Origin: CAZYFS01 sp964647465
GTDB taxonomy: Bacteria > Patescibacteriota > Minisyncoccia > Minisyncoccales > UBA1441
Direction: 5' to 3'
Assembly (NCBI GenBank): GCA_964647465.1
Contig: CAZYFS010000001.1
Coordinates: forward strand, 1 to 64,000
Length of the DNA: 64,000 nucleotides
Positions within the stretch are counted from its first letter, which is position 1; each line of letters starts with the position of its first letter. The position numbers and the translations under genes are program-made. The notes under the pieces are model-generated. The model made no database searches, was not told the DNA's origin, and saw only the letters and a program-made list of their open reading frames with translations. Shown here one piece after another: positions 35,041 to 43,370 of the stretch.

Positions 35041-36485
35041 TAATTGGTTTTTGGAAACAATGGCTTGCCCACCTTTCCCTCTTTCAGGCATTGTTGTATT
35101 TTGATTGCGCTCTGTGGAAGAAAAGGAGAAAGAAGAGTGGATATTTTTAGAAGAACAAAAAGAATATTATCTACAACTTTCTTCTTTTTTTCTGTCTCTT
35201 TCCACAATTCTTCCTGTTCAATATATTGATCACAAAAAGCTATTAAGCTCCAAATCAAACTTAAAGCCTCACGGAAATTAAACCCTTCTATCGCTTTTTG
35301 AAAAGATTTCTCCACTTCTTCTATGGCTTCCTTTGCGTTTTCGTCAGATAATTCTGGGGATGCTTCTACCTTTTGAGACAAGGGAATAATTCGAGAGAGA
35401 AGATTTCCCAAACCACTTGCTAAATCAGAATTATAATGCTCCTCAAATTTGATGATGGAAAAATTTCCATCTTTCGCTAAAGGCATTTCTCGAAGCAAGA
35501 AATAACGAACAGCATCCACCCCATACTTTTTAATCAAAGGGAAAGGATCGACTATATTTCCGGTTGTTTTAGACATTTTCCCTCCCTCAATCGTTAAAAA
35601 TCCGTGAATAAAAATAGTTGAAGGAAGAGGAAGCCCCGCCGAAAGTAACATTGCTGGCCAGTAAATAGCATGGAACTTCAGAACATCTTTCCCAATAACA
35701 TGTGTTTTGTGTGAGTTATCTCCCCACCATGCTTGAAATTTTTTTGGGTCTTCTTCGTAACCCAGGGCGCTAATATAATTAATCAAAGCATCAAACCAAC
35801 ACCAAATTTTTTGACTTTTATCGCCCGGAACATCTATGCCCCACCCAAAAGTCCTTTCTTGAGAGCGAGAAATGCAAAAATCTTCCAACCCTCCTTTAAT
35901 AAACCCAAGAACTTCATTTTTTCGTTCTTCCGGAACAATTTTAATTGTATCATCCGTGATGATCTTCTTTAATTCTTTTTGATAAGAAGATAACTTAAAA
36001 AAATAATTCTCTTCCTCTATCTCTTCTGGTTGGGTGTGGTGAACTGGACAAAGCCCATCCTTAAGATCGGCCGGCTTAATATAAGATTCGCACCCCGTGC
36101 AATAAAATCCCTTATATTTCTTTTTATAAATATCCTTTTTTATTTTCTTCCAGAATTTCTGCACTGCCAAAACATGCCTTTTCTCTGTTGTTCGGATAAA
36201 ATCATCATAAGTTAGATTCAGTGCCGACTTTAGTTTGTAAAAATTATCAGCATTTTTTTTAACAAATTCTGGGGTTGTTAAACCAGTTTTTTTAGCCGCC
36301 TGAACAATTTTTAGCCCATTCTCGTCAGTACCACTCAAAAAGAAAACGTTCCTTCCCTGTTGGCGGAAATAACGAGATAAGCTATCGGCTTGGACTTTTT
36401 CCAACGCATGCCCTAAATGAGGAGCACCATTTACGTAATCAATAGCCGTACTAATATAAACCCTAGATGATGAATCTTTACTCAT
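35040..36485 (-). CDS. metG: methionyl-tRNA synthetase
   Basis: 481 residues from ATG 36485. HIGH motif as HLGH in YVNGAPHLGHAL, a knuckle CTGCESY...CPVHHT (a single C-x2-C and a C-x2-H set) near 126, GKDVLKFHAIYWPAML near 270 and KMSKT in GGKMSKTTGN near 298. No C-terminal tRNA-binding OB domain. It charges both initiator and elongator tRNA-Met. The first eight bases overlap the end of rsmI. Confidence 0.95.
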   Translation of the reverse strand: MSKDSSSRVYISTAIDYVNGAPHLGHALEKVQADSLSRYFRQQGRNVFFLSGTDENGLKIVQAAKKTGLTTPEFVKKNADNFYKLKSALNLTYDDFIRTTEKRHVLAVQKFWKKIKKDIYKKKYKGFYCTGCESYIKPADLKDGLCPVHHTQPEEIEEENYFFKLSSYQKELKKIITDDTIKIVPEERKNEVLGFIKGGLEDFCISRSQERTFGWGIDVPGDKSQKIWCWFDALINYISALGYEEDPKKFQAWWGDNSHKTHVIGKDVLKFHAIYWPAMLLSAGLPLPSTIFIHGFLTIEGGKMSKTTGNIVDPFPLIKKYGVDAVRYFLLREMPLAKDGNFSIIKFEEHYNSDLASGLGNLLSRIIPLSQKVEASPELSDENAKEAIEEVEKSFQKAIEGFNFREALSLIWSLIAFCDQYIEQEELWKETEKKKKVVDNILFVLLKISTLLSPFLPQSAIKIQQCLKEGKVGKPLFPKTN

Positions 36486-37143
36486 GTTTAACAATAACAA
36501 CAAATTCTCCTTTTACTTTCCCTGTTTCTATTTCTTTAATAACTGAAAGTATTTCTCCTTGATGTAACGTTTCAAACTTTTTAGTCAATTCTCGGCCAAC
36601 AAAAATTTCTATTGTCTGATCAATTTCTGCTAATTGCTTGAGCGTTTTGATAATTCGATAGCAAGATTCATAGAAAATAATGGGATATTTTGCTTCTATT
36701 ATCTCTCGAAGAAATTTATTTCTCTTTTTCTTCTTCGGAAGAAATCCAAGAAAACAAAATCTATCCATCGGGAAGCCACAAACGCTAATCGCTGTCGTGA
36801 GAGCCGAAGGCCCGGGAATGGGAACAATGCTTTTATCCCCAAGAGCAACTCTTGTTTGAGCTACTAATTTATTTCCTGGATCAGAAACCCCTGGCGTTCC
36901 AGCATCACTAACTAAAGCAATTTTTTTACCTTCCTTTAATAAGCTAATGATCTTCTTTTCTTCTAGCCAAGAACTATGTTGATGATATCTTTTGATCGGC
37001 GTTTTTATCTCATAACGTTGAAGCAATTTTTGTGTCCATAGAGGATTTTCGGCCACTATTAAGTCAACTTCCGTTAAAACTCGTTTAGCCCGAAGCGTAA
37101 TATCTTCCGTGTTTCCAATTGGTAAAGCAACAATATAAAGGAT
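36478..37143 (-). CDS. rsmI: RsmI, 16S rRNA ribose methyltransferase, with no ordinary start codon
   Basis: The family signature begins upstream of the first usual start (GTG 37056): codons from 37140 read LYIVALPIGNTEDITLRAKR, matching the LYIVATPIGN opening of RsmI. In that frame no ATG, GTG or TTG exists between the stop at 37167 and 37056; only ATT (37161, 37158) or ATC (37143) are available. Alternatively a TTG at 37150 would work if one base were extra. I give the ATC-to-stop extent. Other motifs: VSDAGTPGVSDPG, PIPGPSALTTAISVCGFP, GFLPKK. The usual AEDTR is AENPL here. RsmI methylates C1402 of 16S rRNA with SAM. Confidence 0.7.
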   Translation of the reverse strand: MLYIVALPIGNTEDITLRAKRVLTEVDLIVAENPLWTQKLLQRYEIKTPIKRYHQHSSWLEEKKIISLLKEGKKIALVSDAGTPGVSDPGNKLVAQTRVALGDKSIVPIPGPSALTTAISVCGFPMDRFCFLGFLPKKKKRNKFLREIIEAKYPIIFYESCYRIIKTLKQLAEIDQTIEIFVGRELTKKFETLHQGEILSVIKEIETGKVKGEFVVIVKHE

Positions 37144-37160
37144 AAGACAAGAATAAATAA

Positions 37161-38303
37161 TTAATTATCGAGCTCGGAGACATCAATGCGTTTCCCCCAT
37201 TCATCTCCTTTTTCCCCTTCCTCCTCTTCTTCGGCCTTATTATTATCAATAAATTGCTCCTGTTCCTCGCTAGATCCTTCTTCTTCAGGGGTAAGATAAT
37301 CTCCTCTCTTTAGATCAATTACGAATCGATATATAGCTGCTGTAATTGGAATAGCGAGAAAGGCGCCCAATATTCCAAATAATTTTCCTCCAACCGTAAT
37401 AGCAAGTAAAATTAAATAAAGCGGGAGGTTAGTGAATTTCCTAATCAATAAAGGGGAAAAGACATGTCCTTCAATAAATTGAACTACAAACATTATCCCT
37501 GTTATTAAGATAGCTGTCTCCCAAGAAATTTGGATTCCTATTGACATCCCTGCCAAAGCAATCGCGATTAAGGGTCCGATATAGGGAAGAAAATCTAACA
37601 CCCCCCCGATGAGCGCTAAGATAAGGGCTGCCTCTACGTTAAATAATTGAAAAACAAGAAAATAGGCGGCAGCAATAAATAAACTACAAATTATCCTCGT
37701 TCCGAACCAATGAAAGACCTCTTTACGACTACGATTCCAAGCAATAAGGATGCGACGATAATAACGTCTCGGAGAGAAAAACAAAAGAAGGTCTTCTGTC
37801 GCGCTTTCTTGTAAGGAAATAAATAGAGCCATTAATAAAATAAAGCTGAAGGAAAAAAGATTTCCCATGATAGTCGATAGAGAGTTAAAGATATTTCCCG
37901 CTATCTTTGTTAATAAGACCTGAAGAGTTTGATCGAAACTCTCTATTGTTTCTAATCCCTGGATCCCTATTGTTTGTAATATTGGTCCAACCGTCGAAAG
38001 ATATTGAGGAAAAGATTCAACAATCCCTCTCGCTTCCGTTAAAATTAAAGGAATACTAATTATCAACAAACCGGCAATTATTCCAAATACTAAGATGTAA
38101 GAAAAAAGGGTTGCTATCCAATAAGGAATTCGTCCACGATGGAAAAAATCAATCACTGATTTTAATAAAACGGAAAGAATTAACGAAAAGATAACTAAAA
38201 TTAAAATATCTCTCACTAGAAACAACACGTAGGCAATACCAATAGTTAAAACAACTTTCCAAATCGTTTTCCAAGAAACGTCTAAATGATTTTCGATTGG
38301 CAT
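37161..38303 (-). CDS. AI-2E/PerM family membrane protein
   Basis: 380 residues, about eight membrane helices grouped as in the PF01594 family: two at the N terminus, an amphipathic middle segment (about 95-150) and a C-terminal group with GGVLDFLPYIGPLIA near 235 and the conserved GxxxGPLLIRK-like turn (FSPLLIRKFTNLP). The last 45 residues are highly acidic (runs of Glu). Members export small molecules or act as Na+/H+ antiporters; the substrate is unknown here. Confidence 0.85.
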   Translation of the reverse strand: MPIENHLDVSWKTIWKVVLTIGIAYVLFLVRDILILVIFSLILSVLLKSVIDFFHRGRIPYWIATLFSYILVFGIIAGLLIISIPLILTEARGIVESFPQYLSTVGPILQTIGIQGLETIESFDQTLQVLLTKIAGNIFNSLSTIMGNLFSFSFILLMALFISLQESATEDLLLFFSPRRYYRRILIAWNRSRKEVFHWFGTRIICSLFIAAAYFLVFQLFNVEAALILALIGGVLDFLPYIGPLIAIALAGMSIGIQISWETAILITGIMFVVQFIEGHVFSPLLIRKFTNLPLYLILLAITVGGKLFGILGAFLAIPITAAIYRFVIDLKRGDYLTPEEEGSSEEQEQFIDNNKAEEEEEGEKGDEWGKRIDVSELDN

Positions 38304-38309
38304 AATTCT

Positions 38310-39575
38310 TTACGAAATTAAGATTTCTTTAAAATCTTTTTGATGATAAGGGCCGATTAGGGCTAAATTCAGATTTTTGTTTTGAAAAATATCACGGGCA
38401 ACTTGGTCGACTTCTTCTTTCGTAACTTGATCAATTCGTGAACAAAACTCTTGAGGAGTAAGAAAATCCTCCTTTAATAATTCCCGCTGAGCATAATAAT
38501 TAATAATTGCCTCAGAAGATTCTAAAGAGAGAAGAAAGGTTCCTTTAATGTATTCTTTCGCCTGAACTATCTCTTTTTCTTTAACCCCTTCTTTTTTAAT
38601 TCTACCATACTCTTGTAAAATTAATTTTATTGCCATTGACGCCTTATCATTCCTCACTCCTGCCCGAGTCGCTAAAAATCCGGTATCTGTATAGGTTTCT
38701 GCTCTTGTTTGAACATAATAGGCTAGTCCATTCTTTTCTCGAATTGAATCAAAAAGCCGCGAACTCATATTTCCTCCTAATAAAGTTGCTAAAAGTTCTT
38801 GCGCATAACGCTTTTCATCTTGTTGAGAATATCCTCGTACCCCCAAATAAAGATGACTTTGGTCTGTTTCTTTGAATTGAATCAAGCTTTTTGGTTCTTC
38901 TTGAAATTCTTTGACTTCCGATTTTGCTTCAATCAACCCTTCTCCAATTCCCCGAAAAGCCGTCTCTATTCTTTCTTCTAAATCGCTGATTGCCTTAATA
39001 TCTCCGGCAACTCCAATCACTATATTGGGAGCAAGATAATAGCTATTCAAGTAATCTAGAAATTGATTTCTCTGGAAAGTCTTGATGTTCTCTTTTGTCC
39101 CGATGATATCCCATCCAGCTGGCTGATCGCCATAGAGTAAATTCTCCCAACAATCACCAATATGTTGCATCGGGGCATCGCGATACATATTAAGTTCTTC
39201 AAGGATTACTCCTCTTTCTCGATTAAGATCAACAGTCCTAATTTGAGAATGTAAAAGAATATCGCTGACCCAATCTAGGGCCAAATCAAAATGCCTAGCT
39301 TGGACTTTAGCAAAATAACCAGTCAATTCTTTTCCCGTAAAAGCATTGTAAACACCTCCAACCTTATCAAGCGTCCCAGCAATTGCTAAAGAAGTGGGTC
39401 TTTTTTTCGTTCCCTTAAACATCATATGTTCTAGGAAATGAGAAATTCCATTTAGTTTTCTTGTTTCGTATTTAGACCCCGCTCCAATAAGGACCAAAAC
39501 CGTTACCGCTTTTGTTCCTAATTGAGGAACAGTAATAAGACGAAGGTTGTTGGAAAAAATTTTTCGATTATACAT
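38310..39575 (-). CDS. M16 family zinc metallopeptidase
   Basis: 421 residues from ATG 39575. Inverted zinc motif HFLEH at about 46-50 (HxxEH), with the downstream Glu in RERGVILEELNMYRD near 122. Two homologous halves, as in processing-protease-like M16B enzymes; the second half has the GLAYYVQTRAETYTDTG segment. It lies six bases after the next-upstream reading frame's region and just before the AI-2E gene. Probably cytoplasmic, as no signal peptide is visible. Confidence 0.92.
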   Translation of the reverse strand: MYNRKIFSNNLRLITVPQLGTKAVTVLVLIGAGSKYETRKLNGISHFLEHMMFKGTKKRPTSLAIAGTLDKVGGVYNAFTGKELTGYFAKVQARHFDLALDWVSDILLHSQIRTVDLNRERGVILEELNMYRDAPMQHIGDCWENLLYGDQPAGWDIIGTKENIKTFQRNQFLDYLNSYYLAPNIVIGVAGDIKAISDLEERIETAFRGIGEGLIEAKSEVKEFQEEPKSLIQFKETDQSHLYLGVRGYSQQDEKRYAQELLATLLGGNMSSRLFDSIREKNGLAYYVQTRAETYTDTGFLATRAGVRNDKASMAIKLILQEYGRIKKEGVKEKEIVQAKEYIKGTFLLSLESSEAIINYYAQRELLKEDFLTPQEFCSRIDQVTKEEVDQVARDIFQNKNLNLALIGPYHQKDFKEILIS

Positions 39576-39604
39576 AAACAACGGGGATATCTTTAAACCA
39601 ATGA

Positions 39605-40939
39605 TTAATTTTGCTTTTCTACTGAAATGATTTGGAAAATGTTCGTTGAGAGATCGACGATTTTCAAGCGCGATTGTTTCATTGAATCACGATCGCGACA
39701 TGTAACTGTCCCATCTTCTAAACTCTGAAAATCAACTGTAATAGCTAAAGCAGTCCCTATCTCATCCTGCCTACGATAGCGACGCCCAATAGAACCTCCT
39801 TGGTCATATTGACAACGGAATTGCAAGCGAAGTTTATTGTAAATTTCTTTTGCTTTTTCGACTAGGGCCGGATTATTTTTCGCTAACGGAAGAATAGCAA
39901 CCTGAACGGGAGATAGACTTGGTTGAAAATGTAGATAAATTTCTGTTTTTTGTTTAGAATTTTCTCCTCTGCCACCTTCTACTTTCTCGTAAACATCGCA
40001 AAGCAAAGCAAGAAAAGTCCTTTCTACACCAACCGATGTTTCAATAACATAGGGGATGTGATTTGATTGATTCTCGGGATCCTTAAGGGATAGTTCTTTT
40101 TGGCTCTGGCGAGAGTGATTTGATAAATCAAAATTTCCGCGATCATGAATCCCTTCAATTTCTCGCCATCCAAATGGAAAATGATACTCAATATCGACTG
40201 CTCGACGAGCATAATGAGCCAACTCATCCTTGCCTGTTTCTTTAAAACGCAAGTTCTCTGCTTTAATCCCTAAATCGATGAACCATTGCATTCTTTGTTC
40301 TTTCCAGTAGTCAAACCATTTTTTTGTCTCTCCTTCCGAACAGAACCATTCCATTTCCATTTGCTCAAATTCTCGTGTTCGATAGATAAAATTCTTTGGA
40401 TTAATTTCGTTGCGAAAAGCTTTCCCAATTTGGATTATACCGAAAGGAACATCTAAGCGCATCGTGTTTACTACGTTCAGAAAATTAATAAATATTCCTT
40501 GGCAAGTTTCTGGTCGCAAATAAGCAGGGGATTGTTTGTCTTCTGCTGGACCAATAAAAGTCTTCATCATTAAATTAAACTCCCTTGGGTCAGTTAGCTC
40601 TCCTTCGCATTCCGGACAACGACCGTCAATCATTTCCTCTTCCTTAAAGCGATGATGGCACTTTTTGCATTCTACTAAACGATCAGCAAAGCCACTTCCC
40701 AAATGACCAGAGGCTTCCCATACCTTGGGATTCAAAACGATAGAAGTATCAATTTCGGCGATCGACAATTTTTTCTTTGTCATATCTTGGCGCCAAGCTT
40801 CTTTAAGATTGCGCTTTAAAATAACGCCGAGCGGGCCATAATCATAGCTTGCTCCAAATCCTCCGTAAATTTCTGAAGAAGGAAAAACAAAGCCCCGTCG
40901 TTTACTTAGGGAAATAATTTCTTGGATTATATCTGTCAT
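39605..40939 (-). CDS. glyS: glycyl-tRNA synthetase, dimeric (eukaryote/archaeal-like) class II type
   Basis: 444 residues. RRGFVFPSSEIYGG, FGASYDYGPLG, ECKKCHHRFKEE with CPEC (zinc pair), LRPETCQGIFINF, FRNEINPKNFIYRTREFEQMEMEWF (motif 2) and ETSVGVERTFLALL (motif 3) are all present; an anticodon-binding domain starts near residue 345. This is the single-chain alpha2 enzyme, not the alpha2beta2 form. It follows the surface-protein gene by 9 bases. Confidence 0.95.
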   Translation of the reverse strand: MTDIIQEIISLSKRRGFVFPSSEIYGGFGASYDYGPLGVILKRNLKEAWRQDMTKKKLSIAEIDTSIVLNPKVWEASGHLGSGFADRLVECKKCHHRFKEEEMIDGRCPECEGELTDPREFNLMMKTFIGPAEDKQSPAYLRPETCQGIFINFLNVVNTMRLDVPFGIIQIGKAFRNEINPKNFIYRTREFEQMEMEWFCSEGETKKWFDYWKEQRMQWFIDLGIKAENLRFKETGKDELAHYARRAVDIEYHFPFGWREIEGIHDRGNFDLSNHSRQSQKELSLKDPENQSNHIPYVIETSVGVERTFLALLCDVYEKVEGGRGENSKQKTEIYLHFQPSLSPVQVAILPLAKNNPALVEKAKEIYNKLRLQFRCQYDQGGSIGRRYRRQDEIGTALAITVDFQSLEDGTVTCRDRDSMKQSRLKIVDLSTNIFQIISVEKQN

Positions 40940-40948
40940 AAAGATAGA

Positions 40949-42601
40949 TTATTCTTCTTTTGATAGTTGAAAAAATTCACTCGGGGAAGCCGTACTCACC
41001 CTCTCAACGGCTGAAGCAGTGCCACTAATAACCTTTTCTGTCCATTGATCTTTTCCTCTTACTTCCGATTCGCTTATGAATGAATTATCCACATCCTCTT
41101 CTTCTTCGGGCGTAAAGGAAACCTGAAAAACAATTAATGCTTTCTGCTCGGGATCTAATGTTCCCGCCTCCCAATTAAGCCGATTTCCTACGACATTATA
41201 AGTTAATTTATTCTTCTCTTCTTTGGGAAAAATTTCTCCAGTTAATTCAGCTCCTTCTGGTAAAGATGCTCCGACCCAAATATCTTTTACTTGATTGTAG
41301 TTATTTTCTATCTGCCAAAGAACCCCATAGGTTGTCTTTTCTCCTAAGGAAAAAGGAATTGGCCCGCTATTCTGGAAAAATTCTCCTTCTTGATAAACTT
41401 TCTGCGTTAACTGTAATTGAGAATTAATCTTTGTCGAAAATACCTTTCTTACTTGCCCAATTTCAATGGCGCTATCGACAACGGGATTTTGACTGCTAAT
41501 TGGCCAACTTTCTTTTAGATCAACCCAGAATTCCACCATCCCTTCTTCCTCTGCATCAAGAAACTTTAATTCTGGAACTGTCTTCCAATCCCAAAGAATT
41601 GTGTTGTCTCCTGGATAATAATTCCCACTAGAAGACTTTAGGGTTATTAAATCAAATTGATCTCCTTCGAGTCGAATGGTTAAGAACTGTTTCTCGATTG
41701 GAATTTCGCTAACATTACGAAAAAAGACCTGATAGTGAAGAAGATCCTCTGGGTTAGCTACGTAATTTAGAGAATTGTTAATCTGTTGAGAAATATAGAT
41801 AGGGGAATAAGCAATCTCCACCCTTTGACTGACGTCTTTCAAGATAATAAACTTATCCTCAATCCATATTCCGAATTGAGCCTGTAAGAACATTTCTGTT
41901 TCATTTTCCTGATTAGATTTTCCTATCATTTTAATCCGCCCTCCGTTACGTCCAATCAGAGTAGGAATTGACCATTCTCCTTTCTCCATTCCTTGTGGCT
42001 CACTTTCTAACACTTCTAATCCCTCTGTTCGATTTAATTTAATTCCTAGATTCGAAATGGCTTGGTCAAGATAGGAAGAATAATCGAGAGAAAACTGAAA
42101 TTCTTGAGATGGGCCAACTGATTTTGGTAAACTGAATTCAAAAGTAAAAGGAACTGACTGAATAGAGGTCGCTAATTCTGTCTCTGAGGTGTAATGAGCC
42201 TTTAATCCCTTAAGCCTATAATTCACTTCGGCCTTAGCGACAACTATTTCTTCTTTTTGACCAAAAAGCTTCCCTCTGAAACGAAAAATCTTTTCCTGCC
42301 CTGGATAAATATCTTCTGCCAGTTCTTGACGATAAATTAAAACGGCTGGTTCGATAGCCTGGGCCTGGGAAGGAAAACGAAAAATTAACTCCGGATAGAC
42401 AAGAGTAGTTGCTCCTTCGTTGCGACACTTCAACACGTATTCTACTTCTTGGCCAGCCTGAATTGATTCTGGCCCCAAAAGCTGAAGAACCAAATCTCCT
42501 TTAGAAGAGGCGTTCCTTTGATAGAACCAAGCTGCTACTCCAGCTGTCGCAACAAAGAGAACAAGAACTATTATTAAAAAAACTTTTTTAACTTGAGACA
42601 T
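40949..42601 (-). CDS. membrane-anchored multi-domain surface protein
   Basis: 550 residues, no family recognised with certainty. One N-terminal membrane helix (about 7-27) is followed by three or four beta-rich segments typical of DUF11/immunoglobulin-like folds: the strand pattern Y-x-L-x-C/F-x-N-x-G/S recurs near 53 (VEYVLKCRNEGA), 175 and 300 (LHYQVFFRNVSE). The C terminus is Ser/Thr and Glu rich. Likely exported and anchored, with adhesion or structural role inferred from shape only. It lies between recO and glyS on the same strand. Confidence 0.7.
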   Translation of the reverse strand: MSQVKKVFLIIVLVLFVATAGVAAWFYQRNASSKGDLVLQLLGPESIQAGQEVEYVLKCRNEGATTLVYPELIFRFPSQAQAIEPAVLIYRQELAEDIYPGQEKIFRFRGKLFGQKEEIVVAKAEVNYRLKGLKAHYTSETELATSIQSVPFTFEFSLPKSVGPSQEFQFSLDYSSYLDQAISNLGIKLNRTEGLEVLESEPQGMEKGEWSIPTLIGRNGGRIKMIGKSNQENETEMFLQAQFGIWIEDKFIILKDVSQRVEIAYSPIYISQQINNSLNYVANPEDLLHYQVFFRNVSEIPIEKQFLTIRLEGDQFDLITLKSSSGNYYPGDNTILWDWKTVPELKFLDAEEEGMVEFWVDLKESWPISSQNPVVDSAIEIGQVRKVFSTKINSQLQLTQKVYQEGEFFQNSGPIPFSLGEKTTYGVLWQIENNYNQVKDIWVGASLPEGAELTGEIFPKEEKNKLTYNVVGNRLNWEAGTLDPEQKALIVFQVSFTPEEEEDVDNSFISESEVRGKDQWTEKVISGTASAVERVSTASPSEFFQLSKEE

Positions 42602-42636
42602 AAAAACGTAAGTAAAATAATTTAATTGCCTTTTTA

Positions 42637-43368
42637 TTATACCGCAAAAGACCTTTGTCTTAAACTAAAAAAGTCTAAGTGCTTTTGAGATATTTTAGTA
42701 AGATTTTCTTGATTTTTTTGACTAATTTTCAATTTTCGAAATATTTCTTTTTCTCCTCCCAAAATAAGACGTAAGATTTTAATCGTTTCTAAATCAATTC
42801 TTTCTCCTGCAATATCTCTCTTATTCTGGAAACATTCCGGGCAAACTAAGCCAATCTGAGGAACCATATAATAAAAGGAAGCCAAGGAAGATTGACAATA
42901 AACACATCGATCAAGAGGCGGATGATCTCCCAGTTGCTTTAATAAACTCCAGAGAAAAAAATGATAAAAACGTTGATTTTGATTTTTGGCTCTAGCTAGT
43001 TGAGAAAGACTCTCTCTAATCAAAACAAAAATCGATTCATCTATAAATTCTAAAGGAAGGAGGAGGTCTAAAGATGTTACTATTTTCTGGGCTGTTTGAA
43101 GTTTTTGCCAGTCCCGAGAGAAAGAAGAAAAGTTATCTTTGGCCTTGGTCGTCGTCAAAATGTAATTTCTTTTCCCTTTAATGAAACTAATTTCTGTCCA
43201 ATAAAACAATTCTATTCCTGCTCGTAATTTTGAAAGTATTTTTCTTTCTCCTTTTGCCAAAAGCTCTATTTTCCCATATTTATCTGTAAAAACAGTAAAT
43301 AGGCGATCTGCCTCTCTTCTGTCTCTTCGATTAAGAACAATAGCTTCCGCTTGATATTCTTCAAGCAT
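42637..43368 (-). CDS. recO: RecO recombination mediator
   Basis: 243 residues. N-terminal OB fold (EAIVLNRRDRREADRLFTVFTDKYGKIELLAKG is the usual opening, positions 8-40), a helical middle part, and a zinc site CVYCQSS...GLVCPEC near 150-180. RecO loads RecA on SSB-coated single strands. Its end is 35 bases before the surface-protein gene, and it follows ileS by 2 bases. Confidence 0.9.
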   Translation of the reverse strand: MLEEYQAEAIVLNRRDRREADRLFTVFTDKYGKIELLAKGERKILSKLRAGIELFYWTEISFIKGKRNYILTTTKAKDNFSSFSRDWQKLQTAQKIVTSLDLLLPLEFIDESIFVLIRESLSQLARAKNQNQRFYHFFLWSLLKQLGDHPPLDRCVYCQSSLASFYYMVPQIGLVCPECFQNKRDIAGERIDLETIKILRLILGGEKEIFRKLKISQKNQENLTKISQKHLDFFSLRQRSFAV

Positions 43369-43370
43369 CG

